The notes under the pieces are model-generated. The model did no database searches and was not told the DNA's origin. It was given only the letters and a program-made list of their open reading frames with translations. DNA of 8,248 nt from the NCBI GenBank assembly GCA_023406715.1, contig JAEXVC010000052.1, positions 1 through 8,248 on the forward strand. The letters run 5' to 3'. Both the position numbers and the translations under genes were made by a program. Source of the DNA: Bacteroidota bacterium. GTDB lineage: Bacteria; Bacteroidota; Bacteroidia; Bacteroidales; Tenuifilaceae. Positions 1-6,441 of this stretch are shown piece by piece; within the stretch, counting starts at the first letter, position 1, and every line of letters starts with the position of its first letter.

Positions 1-1278
1 GTAAATAACTAGTCCGTGGCCTGGGATATAGGCATCGAATCCATTTTTTTGGCGGTTCTCAATTAAGTAATACTCATTGGTTGTTGTGGTATTTACTTTG
101 TAGAATGCATTTGCATTGGTTTTGGATTCAGGTATTGTAATTGAAGTTCCATCGTTAAGTGTAGTTGCAGTACCCCAGCCATATACCATTACTTTGGTGT
201 AAGCATTGTGGTGAGCAGGTGTTATGCCGTCGTTATTCCAAGAGCCGCCTGCCATAAGGTCCCACTCTCCTGTACCATCAAATTGACCACCTGTCTCGTA
301 GTCGGTATCGTAATAATCTGGTGCACCTAATACATGCCCAAACTCATGACAAATAACACCAATTGCTGTTATAGTTGTACCAGAATTTCCAGATAGTTCT
401 GCGGAACAAGAGTAATTTTTGATAATTTTTCCATCGAGCGTTTTGTCCGTTATATGGTATGCATGAGCCCAAATTGTATTAGCGGGGGCATCAGCCTCTT
501 CTCCATAGCCAGCATAAATTATGTATACACCGTCAACGTACCCGTCTCCATCGTTATCGAAATCGGCATAATTCACTGCAGCATCGGCTGCAGTAATGGC
601 TTCGTTTACCAAAGCTTCTGGGTTTACATCGTAACCGTCGGCATCATTAGCACCATAGTAACTCATATTGTTATTGGCTGTGTATGGTCCTGCAACAGTA
701 ACTGTAAGATTAAACTGGTTGAATGAGTTTTCTAAGTAATAATCCTTTACGCTACCAGTTGCTCCATTAGCGGTATAGTTTACTTGATTAAACAAGTTAT
801 TGAAATCGGCTTGAGTTTTAGAAAAAGCCTTATCCTTGAATCCCATAAGAATACAAACAAGTTTTCGGTTGCCTGTTGTTGGGAAAGATTTTTGAGATTC
901 GGCTGCTTTTATTGCTCGAATACTTTTAAGCATTTGCAGCTGCTCTTTGGAGTAAAATAATCCTTTTTTAGTTTTTGATAGTATTTCTTTGTCTTCGGTT
1001 GTTCTATTCTCAATATCTTTTGCAACTACACCCGATGGGATAATGTATCCGCGCTCATCGTTAATTGCATACTCAAAGTAACCCTTGGTGTTAGAGAGAA
1101 GTGTGTAGCCATCAGGGGTAACAGCCCATTTGTGTCTTTCGTCGCCCTTTAGGGTTATGGTAATTGTACTACCATCGGGTTGTGTAAACTTAGTTTTTCT
1201 AGGATAAGCAGGGCTTGAAAAGCCTGAATGCATGATGCAAGTTACCAAGAAAAGGATTAGAGTAAATCGTTTAATCAT
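1..1278 (-). CDS. Secreted M6-family (immune inhibitor A-like) metalloprotease, C-terminus outside window
   Basis: This is a zinc endopeptidase of the M6 family, probably exported and acting on extracellular protein. I translated the open frame from ATG at 1278 down to the left edge: 426 codons with no stop, so the 3' end is missing. Residues 1-22 form a signal peptide (K3 R4, then a hydrophobic stretch ending near S21-S22). The propeptide-like part is about 23-130 and the peptidase domain starts near 137. The active site HEFGHVLGAPD spans 311-321, giving zinc ligands H311 and H315, catalytic E312, and the G318/D321 positions of the HExxHxxGxxD motif. M342 in WDLMAGGSW looks like the Met-turn. 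Residues 241-249 form a DxDxDG-type acidic loop that probably binds calcium. Related Bacteroidota proteases usually carry a C-terminal type IX secretion signal or adhesion domains; that part is not visible here. GC looks higher than in the plus-strand genes. Family assignment is firm; the substrate is unknown. Confidence 0.93.
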   Translation of the reverse strand, partial: MIKRFTLILFLVTCIMHSGFSSPAYPRKTKFTQPDGSTITITLKGDERHKWAVTPDGYTLLSNTKGYFEYAINDERGYIIPSGVVAKDIENRTTEDKEILSKTKKGLFYSKEQLQMLKSIRAIKAAESQKSFPTTGNRKLVCILMGFKDKAFSKTQADFNNLFNQVNYTANGATGSVKDYYLENSFNQFNLTVTVAGPYTANNNMSYYGANDADGYDVNPEALVNEAITAADAAVNYADFDNDGDGYVDGVYIIYAGYGEEADAPANTIWAHAYHITDKTLDGKIIKNYSCSAELSGNSGTTITAIGVICHEFGHVLGAPDYYDTDYETGGQFDGTGEWDLMAGGSWNNDGITPAHHNAYTKVMVYGWGTATTLNDGTSITIPESKTNANAFYKVNTTTTNEYYLIENRQKNGFDAYIPGHGLVIY

Positions 1279-1478
1279 AGTCTTAATTTATTTAATAAAA
1301 GTGGCGCAAGGTAATAATCTTTTTCTTACCCCAAATTCTATTAAGTGACTATTTTATAGCCGATTCGTATGATTTTTTCTTAGAAAATATAATAAAAAAA
1401 TATTTATTCTTTGCAGATTTGTGTTTTAATCCTAATGGAGCGTTTGTGTATAGAGCAAAACTGTAAAAAACATCATTA
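1279..1478. other. Intergenic region upstream of the M6 protease
   Basis: This is a 200-base AT-rich gap between the DUF1858 gene and the protease, both on the minus strand. It should contain the protease promoter, but I find no exact TAnnTTTG box with a TTG at the right distance. The nearest approach, TAGAATTTG read on the minus strand (1332-1340), has one extra base. I see no hairpin with a T-tract and no small reading frame worth calling. Confidence 0.5.
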
Positions 1479-1691
1479 TTAGTTGGTTTTGAGCATCAGG
1501 TTTAGTTCCTTGACGATTTGTCCAATCTTATCTTCCGATAATTCTTTTTGAGTAGCCAAGTCGTTCAAACTACCCCATACAGGTTCGCCGCAAACAACAC
1601 AGATAATTCCTTTTTCCCTCAAATATGAGACTGAATGAGGCAATCGCACAATTAAATCCTCAATTTGGATATCCTTAGTTATTGGTAGCAT
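1479..1691 (-). CDS. DUF1858-type small CxxC redox-disulfide domain protein
   Basis: This 70-residue soluble protein resembles the DUF1858 family, whose members are associated with hybrid-cluster proteins and carry a redox-type CxxC. Visible features are an opening KDIQIEDLIVRLPHSV segment (6-21, the usual 'what limits the next step is a partner up to here' helix), then YLREKGIICVVCGEP (23-37) with C31 and C34. The canonical family motif is usually CxGC; here the residue before the second Cys is Val. The C-terminal part (about 40-65) is a predicted helix pair. The start ATG at 1691 is the only Met that keeps the whole domain. It lies 58 bases after the OsmC gene on the same strand, so the two are probably one transcript. 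A role in thiol or disulfide chemistry is inferred from the family and the neighbour; there is no proven function. Confidence 0.8.
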   Translation of the reverse strand: MLPITKDIQIEDLIVRLPHSVSYLREKGIICVVCGEPVWGSLNDLATQKELSEDKIGQIVKELNLMLKTN

Positions 1692-1713
1692 AAATTTGAA
1701 GTTAGAAGATGTA

Positions 1714-1742
1714 GGATGGAAGAAATTCGGGAAACTCCATCC
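1714..1742 (-). repeat. 7-bp perfect inverted repeat between the OsmC and DUF1858 genes
   Basis: GGATGGA (1714-1720) and TCCATCC (1736-1742) are exact reverse complements around a 15-base loop. The pair starts 8 bases after the end of the OsmC gene in the direction of transcription. No T-tract follows on the minus strand, so it is not a classical intrinsic terminator. It could be an RNA stem that adjusts the OsmC:DUF1858 transcript ratio, or chance. Confidence 0.4.
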
Positions 1743-1749
1743 TTTATTA

Positions 1750-2172
1750 CTATTCTTCGTTAATGCGAACTTCGTGGGTTATGGTCATTCCTTTTCGGTA
1801 AGCAGCGCTTACACCGCAATACTTTTCCTCCGATAAACCAATTGCTTTATTGATGCTTTCAAGTGGAAGGTTTTTGCCCCAAAATTCATATATAACCTTC
1901 ATGGCTGTGTAATGCTTCGGATGTTCCTCGGTTTGCTCTGCTTCTACCCAAACACGGAATTTTTTTACATCAACCTTCATCTTTTTAAGGATTGATATAA
2001 CATCCATTCCTGTACAGCCTGCCAATGCAACTAGCATTAGGGGTTTAGGGCGTGGACCTTTGTTTGTTCCGCCAACTTTTTCGTCGGCATCGAGGATAAG
2101 TTTGTGGCCATTTACTTCGGCCTCAAAGGCCATTCCTTCCTGCCAATCGGCAAATATTTGTACTTTATCCAT
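1750..2172 (-). CDS. OsmC family protein (YhfA-like thiol-dependent peroxide/redox protein)
   Basis: This is a complete 140-residue cytoplasmic protein of the OsmC/Ohr superfamily, whose members use two cysteines to reduce organic hydroperoxides; the YhfA-like branch is less well defined. Both signature cysteines are present: C53 in LMLVALAGCTGMDV (46-58) at the head of the central helix, and C119 in EEKYCGVSAAY (116-125). The N-terminal strands (about 3-30) contain the family's F-x-A-E-V-N-G-H-x-L pattern, and GPRPKPLMLVALAGC is the characteristic loop. The length is normal. The start at 2172 is preceded by an A-rich stretch (AAAAAGA) instead of a Shine-Dalgarno sequence. A good promoter candidate lies just upstream. 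The next gene, 58 bases downstream, is another cysteine-pair protein, which supports a shared redox or thiol-stress role (inference). The exact substrate cannot be told from sequence. Confidence 0.92.
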   Translation of the reverse strand: MDKVQIFADWQEGMAFEAEVNGHKLILDADEKVGGTNKGPRPKPLMLVALAGCTGMDVISILKKMKVDVKKFRVWVEAEQTEEHPKHYTAMKVIYEFWGKNLPLESINKAIGLSEEKYCGVSAAYRKGMTITHEVRINEE

Positions 2173-2195
2173 ATAAATCTTTTTACATTAAACAG

Positions 2196-2226
2196 TAAAT
2201 ATATGTAAATGTTTAATTGGAAGCAA
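2196..2226 (-). promoter_or_regulatory. Candidate Bacteroidota-type promoter for the OsmC gene
   Basis: On the minus strand TTG (2224-2226) is followed by exactly 20 bases and then TATATTTA (2196-2203). The known Bacteroidota sigma pattern is TTG, 19-21 bases, TAnnTTTG; the match is complete except for the last base of the -7 box. Transcription would start about 20 bases before the ATG at 2172. The -33 end sits just beyond the stop codon of the upstream DUF3667 gene, so the OsmC gene can be transcribed independently. Confidence 0.5.
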
Positions 2227-2234
2227 TTCGTTTT

Positions 2235-3458
2235 TTAAGCCAGAAAACCGTAAACCACTGCAAAAAGTGTTAATGTTAGAGCGATTATACCATAGGGGAT
2301 TGACATCAAAATAAATTTTGCAATTGTTTTTCCCCACGACTGTTTGTAGTTATTTTTTAGTGAGATTATAAGGTAAATCATACACAACAGGAACGACCAT
2401 CCCCATAGTTTCTGTCCGAACGATTCGCTAATGTAAATCTGGATTACGAGAATCAAACTAAAAATGATGAAAAAGATGGTATGCTGATGGATGGAGAATA
2501 TCAGATGCTCGTAGTAATATTTCTTCCTGTAGAATATTAACAGCAGTAGTATTGCTGTAAGCGGCATCATTATAAACATTGTTAGTGATATGCTTTTAAG
2601 AATGGCCTGGGTTAGTAACTTAATGCTATCCTTGCTCTTAAAGTCATAAATAGACATTTTACGGAGCATTTGACGATTAAACCAGTTTGCATCATTTCCA
2701 AATTTAGTCAGCACGGAGTCAAGTTGCTCGTTGTTATAGTTGGGTACATCCTGTTTAAAGGCAAGGTACTCCTCCTTGGTGTCGAATTTAACCTTGTCGT
2801 AAACTTCATATTTGGGTTTTATGGAGTCCAGTGCCACATTCTTTAATGGAATTAAAGCAAGGGCTTTTCGGAGATTTTCCCTTGTAATACTGTTTGTGTC
2901 GATATTTTCGTCCAAGAGGAGTTTGTTTATTACTGTATCGTGAGCAGTTTGTAAACTAGTTAGAACTTGCAGTAAACTATCCTTGGAGCGAAAATTAAAA
3001 TCCACAGAACTAATATCGTTGCTATCCTTGCTGTAGTATGTTTTTTGATTACCTAGAAGTTCGCCAATAGATAAGCTCATTGTACCTAAATCATCGTTGA
3101 TTATAACATTGCCATTTATGTTGCTAGAATCAATAGCATTATCGCTTAACTTTCCTAGGAATAGAAAGAATACAAAACTTATGAAAAGATAGAGTTTTAG
3201 AGGAGGAACATACCGCACCCTTTTACCCTCAAGGTATTCAGCGGTCATTCGTCCGGGTTTAAGAATGGATGCTTTTATTGTGTTCCAAATCTTTGTATCG
3301 AAACAGTAAAGGCCATCGAAAAATTCAACTAATAAATAGCGAACTTTTAAATTTTTAATATTGTTTTCCTGTCCGCAATTAGGGCAGTAGTTATCTTCTG
3401 GTCTAAGCGGTAAGTTGCAGTTTTGGCAAATTTCTGATTTTTGGAGTTTACGGGACAT
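2235..3458 (-). CDS. DUF3667 domain-containing zinc-ribbon membrane protein
   Basis: This is a 407-residue integral membrane protein of the DUF3667 family, common in Bacteroidota and of unknown function. The N-terminus is a zinc ribbon with C11/C14 and C25/C28. It is followed by the family's conserved block at about 54-88 (DTKIWNTIKASILKPGRMT, then EYLEGKRVRYVPPLKLY). A first membrane helix spans about 86-103. Residues 104-280 form a long polar segment rich in Asp, Lys and Ser, then come four more hydrophobic segments at about 287-310, 322-343, 350-367 and 379-405. The motif YEHLIFSIHQHTIFF (316-330), with its His residues, is typical of the family. The 175-residue polar insert probably faces the periplasm if the ribbon is cytoplasmic. 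The gene is divergent from the histidine kinase and lies 62 bases upstream of OsmC. Family membership is clear; no function should be assigned. Confidence 0.9.
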   Translation of the reverse strand: MSRKLQKSEICQNCNLPLRPEDNYCPNCGQENNIKNLKVRYLLVEFFDGLYCFDTKIWNTIKASILKPGRMTAEYLEGKRVRYVPPLKLYLFISFVFFLFLGKLSDNAIDSSNINGNVIINDDLGTMSLSIGELLGNQKTYYSKDSNDISSVDFNFRSKDSLLQVLTSLQTAHDTVINKLLLDENIDTNSITRENLRKALALIPLKNVALDSIKPKYEVYDKVKFDTKEEYLAFKQDVPNYNNEQLDSVLTKFGNDANWFNRQMLRKMSIYDFKSKDSIKLLTQAILKSISLTMFIMMPLTAILLLLIFYRKKYYYEHLIFSIHQHTIFFIIFSLILVIQIYISESFGQKLWGWSFLLCMIYLIISLKNNYKQSWGKTIAKFILMSIPYGIIALTLTLFAVVYGFLA

Positions 3459-3485
3459 ATAGCAGATTAGGTTTTGTTAGTGTCG

Positions 3486-3493
3486 CAAAATTA
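3486..3493 (-). promoter_or_regulatory. Candidate -7 element of the DUF3667 promoter
   Basis: Read on the minus strand this is TAATTTTG, an exact match to the Bacteroidota -7 consensus TAnnTTTG, 27 bases before the ATG at 3458. No TTG lies 19-21 bases further upstream; the closest thing is a CTG at a 16-base spacing. The element is therefore plausible but only half supported. Confidence 0.35.
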
Positions 3494-3608
3494 AAGAATA
3501 TTGAGCATTCAGATTGTGGAAACCCAATAAATATTGTTTTTTTAGTTTATCTCAGAGGTAATAAGATGAGTAAAAATGATGATAGATGAAAATAGTTTTT
3601 ATCATTTA

Positions 3609-3641
3609 GGTTATTTCACATCAAATTATGTCCATTTCAGC
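3609..3641 (+). promoter_or_regulatory. Possible LytTR-regulator site (degenerate direct repeat, 21-bp period) upstream of the kinase
   Basis: GTCCATTTCAGC (3630-3641) matches the proximal tolC-upstream repeat GTCCACTTCAAC at 10 of 12 positions. Exactly 21 bp upstream, GGTTATTTCACA (3609-3620) matches it at 7 of 12, with ATTTCA identical. LytTR regulators typically contact two direct half-sites about two helical turns apart. The proximal half starts 44 bp before the TAAATTTG box, almost the same as the 45 bp at tolC. This suggests autoregulation of the two-component operon. The distal half is weak and could be chance. Confidence 0.4.
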
Positions 3642-3673
3642 CAGAAAAAACATTAAATTGAGGTTTAACACTG

Positions 3674-3681
3674 TAAATTTG
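3674..3681 (+). promoter_or_regulatory. Candidate -7 element of the histidine kinase promoter
   Basis: TAAATTTG is an exact match to TAnnTTTG and ends 5 bases before the kinase ATG at 3687. No TTG is found 19-21 bases upstream; one at 3658-3660 has only a 13-base spacing. A missing -33 element would fit a promoter that needs an activator, such as the adjacent repeat-binding regulator. Transcription from here would give an almost leaderless message. Confidence 0.35.
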
Positions 3682-3686
3682 TATTG

Positions 3687-4658
3687 ATGAATAAAAGATT
3701 AATAAATAAGGCTCTGTTAACATCACCCATAATATCAATTTATGGTTTAATCCCCATTGTTTTATTCAATTCAATTGGTTTACTACAGTTCCTAATCAGC
3801 TTTATTGCACTTACAATTGGTATTTTACTATTCTGGATTTTTAATATTTATCTGGTCAGAAAGAATATTTCAACGGTTGCACGTTACTTTTTGAGTTATA
3901 TGGCAACTTTTCTTTTGCACTCAGGAACTATTTTTATAATGGCAACCTCGCAGGAATTATTAAACCCCATTAATCTTCTTGTATATTCAATTATTGCTAC
4001 ATTGGCAGTTAACTCAATAATTCTTATAATTATTAATGCCGAATTACTTAAAAGGAAAAAAGACTTTGTTGAGTCCGAGTATCAAAAGTTAAAAGTTATA
4101 AGCCTAGAGGCTCAAAAGAAAGTGTTGTTACAGCAGCTGCACCCGCATTTTCTTTTTAATGCATTGAGTACACTAAAATCATTGATTAGAGTTAATGTTG
4201 AGCAAGCAGAAGACTACTCGGTTAAACTTTCGGAGTTTTTGAGGTACTCAATTAATGTTCATTCAAATGAGCTGGTTACACTTAAAGATGAGTTACAATT
4301 TGCTCAGGATTACATTGAACTTCAAAAGGTGCGGTTTGGCGATTCTTTAATATGCAATACAGATATTCCTTCTGCTATGTTGACCCTTAAGTTGCCCGCA
4401 TTTGCTCTGCAATCTTTGCTTGAAAATGCGATAAAACACAACTCATTCACAGAAAAGAAACCTTTAACCATTCTTGTAAAAGAGGTTAATGGTAGAATTT
4501 GTGTTACGAACAATAAATCACCCAAGCCACTTATTCAAGCATCGGGTACTGGTTTGAAAAACTTGGACGAACGATATAGAATGATTTCTGATTTATCTAT
4601 TGAGGTTATTGATACCGAAACTGAGTTTACCGTTTACCTTAACTTAATTGATAAATGA
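3687..4658 (+). CDS. LytS/YehU-type sensor histidine kinase (His_kinase family, four membrane helices)
   Basis: This is the membrane sensor of a two-component system; it should autophosphorylate and pass phosphate to the LytTR regulator encoded next. With ATG at 3687 the product is 323 residues; a TTG at 3684 is in frame but less likely as a start. Four hydrophobic helices occupy about 13-32, 34-57, 66-88 and 93-118, with very short loops and no large extracellular sensor domain, so the signal is probably sensed within the membrane. A coiled linker (120-148) leads to the His_kinase motif LHPHFLFNAL (151-160), where H154 is the expected phospho-acceptor. The HATPase part shows the N box LLENAIKHN (244-252) and a glycine-rich GTGLKNLDERY (287-297). 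Its TGA overlaps the regulator's ATG (ATGA), so the pair is translationally coupled. All key catalytic motifs are intact. The stimulus is unknown. Confidence 0.95.
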   Translation: MNKRLINKALLTSPIISIYGLIPIVLFNSIGLLQFLISFIALTIGILLFWIFNIYLVRKNISTVARYFLSYMATFLLHSGTIFIMATSQELLNPINLLVYSIIATLAVNSIILIIINAELLKRKKDFVESEYQKLKVISLEAQKKVLLQQLHPHFLFNALSTLKSLIRVNVEQAEDYSVKLSEFLRYSINVHSNELVTLKDELQFAQDYIELQKVRFGDSLICNTDIPSAMLTLKLPAFALQSLLENAIKHNSFTEKKPLTILVKEVNGRICVTNNKSPKPLIQASGTGLKNLDERYRMISDLSIEVIDTETEFTVYLNLIDK

Positions 4659-5413
4659 AAATTGTAATTATAGAGGATGAAAAATTAACTGCCAGAGACC
4701 TAGCTAATACCATAAAGGCTATTGAACCAGATGCAGAAATAGTATCATTTCTATATTCCGTTGAGGATGCCGTTTTGTACTTTCAATTAAACCCTAAGGT
4801 TGATTTGATTTTTTCCGATATAGAACTGGGTGATGGATTAACCTTTGAAATATTCAAAAGAATTGATATTCAGGTTCCAATTGTTTTTTGTACGGCCTAT
4901 CAGCAATATATGCTTGAGGCTTTTCAAACTTTAGGTATCGATTATGTGTTAAAACCATTCAATAAACAAAGCATAGAGCGAACTTTTCTTAAGTATAAAA
5001 ATCTTAAGAGCCAGTTTTCGAAACCTAATGTCAATTTCGACAATTTGATTACGCAACTAAAGGAAAATCAACCCAATAGAGAACAATCAGTAATAACACA
5101 CCAAGGCGATAAGGTTGTTCCCCTTGGAGCCGATGAAATTGCTTTCTTTTTCATTGAAGATGATTATACTTTTGCCTATACATTCGATAAAAGGAAGATT
5201 CTTATTAACCAAAGAATGGATAAACTTGAAGCAAAATTTAATTCATTTTTTAGGGCTAATAGGCAGTTTTTAGTTAATAGAAGGGCTGTAAAGGATGCGT
5301 CGCAATACTTTAACCGGAAAATGGTTATAAACTTAACGGTTAGTTTTCCCGAAAAGATTATTGTTGGTAAATTAAAAGTAACAGAATTCATCAAGTGGCT
5401 AGAGACCTATTAG
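4655..5413 (+). CDS. LytTR-family response regulator (REC + LytTR DNA-binding domain)
   Basis: This 252-residue transcription regulator is the partner of the kinase encoded immediately before it. The receiver domain covers about 1-120: acidic E7 and D8, phosphorylated D55 in IFSDIELGDG, T80 in VFCTAYQQYMLEAF, and K100 in the YVLKPF motif. A linker of about 25 residues follows. The LytTR DNA-binding domain runs from about 145 to 250 and contains the hallmark FFRANRQFLVNRRAV (198-212). Regulators of this family bind direct repeats spaced about two helical turns apart, often next to efflux, secretion or virulence genes. Such a repeat is present upstream of the TolC gene 1.1 kb downstream, and a weaker one upstream of the kinase. 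Targeting of those sites by this protein is inference from proximity and geometry. Confidence 0.95.
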   Translation: MKIVIIEDEKLTARDLANTIKAIEPDAEIVSFLYSVEDAVLYFQLNPKVDLIFSDIELGDGLTFEIFKRIDIQVPIVFCTAYQQYMLEAFQTLGIDYVLKPFNKQSIERTFLKYKNLKSQFSKPNVNFDNLITQLKENQPNREQSVITHQGDKVVPLGADEIAFFFIEDDYTFAYTFDKRKILINQRMDKLEAKFNSFFRANRQFLVNRRAVKDASQYFNRKMVINLTVSFPEKIIVGKLKVTEFIKWLETY

Positions 5414-5460
5414 CCTCATTAAACCCAAAATTTAGTTTTTACTATTAAAATATTCTGTAT

Positions 5461-6336
5461 ATGAGCAATATACTAATAACTGGTGCAACAGGCAATATTG
5501 GAGTTGAGGTAATTCGCTATTTATACAAATTTGAAACGTCAAATCGGATTATTGCTGGAGTTAGAAATATTGATAAAGCAAAACGCATTTTTAATGACTG
5601 CCCTAAGTTAGAGTACGTGCATTTTGATTTTGAAGATTCTGATACTTTTGACAATGCTTTTAAGGGAATTGAACGTATTTTTCTTTTACGACCACCCCAC
5701 ATTTCAGATATTGATAAATATTTCAAGCCTTTGATTTCGAAAATTGTACAGCATAATATTCGCGAAGTTGTGTTCTTATCAGTACAGGGAGTTGAAAAAA
5801 GCAAGGTTATACCGCATAATAAAATTGAGAGGTTAATCGTCGAAAACGGATTGGATTACATTTTTTTGCGACCAAGTTACTTTATGCAGAACCTGACAAC
5901 CACTTTGATTAATGATATTAAAACAAAACGGAGTATTATTCTACCTGCCAAAAGAGCAAAGTTTAATTGGATTGATATTGAGAATATTGGAGAGACCGCT
6001 GCTATCCTTTTAGAAAAATTTGAAGACCATAAAAATAGACCCTACGAAATTACTGGTCTGGAAAATGAAGATTTTTATTATGTAACTTCATTAATAAATA
6101 AAGTAATTAAAAATCCAATAGTGTTTAAAAGCGTGAATCCGCTGAGGTTTTTCATGATTAAAAGGAAAGAAGGGATGGTTACAGGAATGATAATTGTAAT
6201 GCTCTTACTTCATTTCTTGCCAAGATTTCAAAAAGAACCTAGGATTTCCAATTTTTACGAAGAGTTGACAGGAAATAAGCCTACGGATTTAAAAACATTT
6301 ATTGAAAGAGAAAAGAAACAGCTTGATAAACACTAA
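5461..6336 (+). CDS. NmrA-like NAD(P)-binding SDR family protein
   Basis: This is a 291-residue atypical short-chain dehydrogenase/reductase of the NmrA/quinone-oxidoreductase-2 type. The N-terminus has a Rossmann dinucleotide loop, ITGATGNIG (6-14, GxxGxxG). Later landmarks are VVFLSVQGVEKSKVIPHNKI (103-122), where active SDRs keep their catalytic region, and LDYIFLRPSYFMQN (131-144), the typical substrate-side strand. The C-terminal pattern FYEELTGNKPTDLKTFIE (265-282) is also normal for the family, as is the hydrophobic helix around 239-254, so this is not a membrane protein. No classical YxxxK is obvious; members range from NAD(P)H:quinone reductases to redox-sensing regulators without catalysis. 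It starts 47 bases after the LytTR regulator with no terminator between them, so read-through from that operon is likely. A redox-sensing role beside the regulator is possible but unproven. Confidence 0.88.
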   Translation: MSNILITGATGNIGVEVIRYLYKFETSNRIIAGVRNIDKAKRIFNDCPKLEYVHFDFEDSDTFDNAFKGIERIFLLRPPHISDIDKYFKPLISKIVQHNIREVVFLSVQGVEKSKVIPHNKIERLIVENGLDYIFLRPSYFMQNLTTTLINDIKTKRSIILPAKRAKFNWIDIENIGETAAILLEKFEDHKNRPYEITGLENEDFYYVTSLINKVIKNPIVFKSVNPLRFFMIKRKEGMVTGMIIVMLLLHFLPRFQKEPRISNFYEELTGNKPTDLKTFIEREKKQLDKH

Positions 6337-6441
6337 ATTCTCATATAAATTTAAGCCGTATAATTAATTTATTCTAATGCTGACTAAACTAACTCCATGG
6401 TTGGACAAATATTAAAACGAATCGTGTAATTATTTTCTCAA

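Larger units (their letters stand above)
3459..3686. other. Divergent intergenic region between DUF3667 and histidine kinase genes
   Basis: This 228-base AT-rich region must hold promoters for both directions. The minus-strand side has a TAATTTTG box near the DUF3667 start. The plus-strand side has a degenerate 21-bp-spaced repeat and a TAAATTTG box just before the kinase ATG. I see no small gene or RNA. Confidence 0.6.

Noticed and set aside
454..726. Plus-strand reading frame of 90 codons
   Set aside because: It lies antisense inside the M6 protease gene, whose own frame has clear catalytic motifs; the opposite product is low-complexity Ile/Val/Ser-rich and matches nothing.
1332..1340. TAGAATTTG on the minus strand as a -7 box for the M6 protease
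   Set aside because: It has three bases between TA and TTTG instead of two and no TTG at the -33 distance.
2214..2236. AATTG-GAAG-CAATT stem followed by a T-run on the plus strand
   Set aside because: The stem is only 5 bp and AT-rich, and no plus-strand gene ends here; it overlaps the OsmC promoter candidate instead.
4322..4525. Minus-strand reading frame of 67 codons
   Set aside because: It is antisense to the kinase ATPase domain and has no recognisable motif.
5176..5394. Minus-strand reading frame of 72 codons
   Set aside because: It is antisense to the LytTR domain; a shadow of that gene.
5517..5804. Minus-strand reading frame of 95 codons
   Set aside because: It is antisense to the Rossmann domain of the NmrA-like gene and has no family features.
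6175..6222. Hydrophobic stretch in the NmrA-like protein as a membrane anchor
   Set aside because: A hydrophobic C-terminal helix at this position is normal for soluble NmrA-like proteins, and the flanking motifs align with the family.
6402..6409. Inverted copy of TTTGTCCA on the minus strand upstream of the tandem repeat
   Set aside because: The same 8-mer also occurs inside the DUF1858 coding region (1517-1524), so a single copy is within chance expectation; it lacks the CTT part of the repeat.
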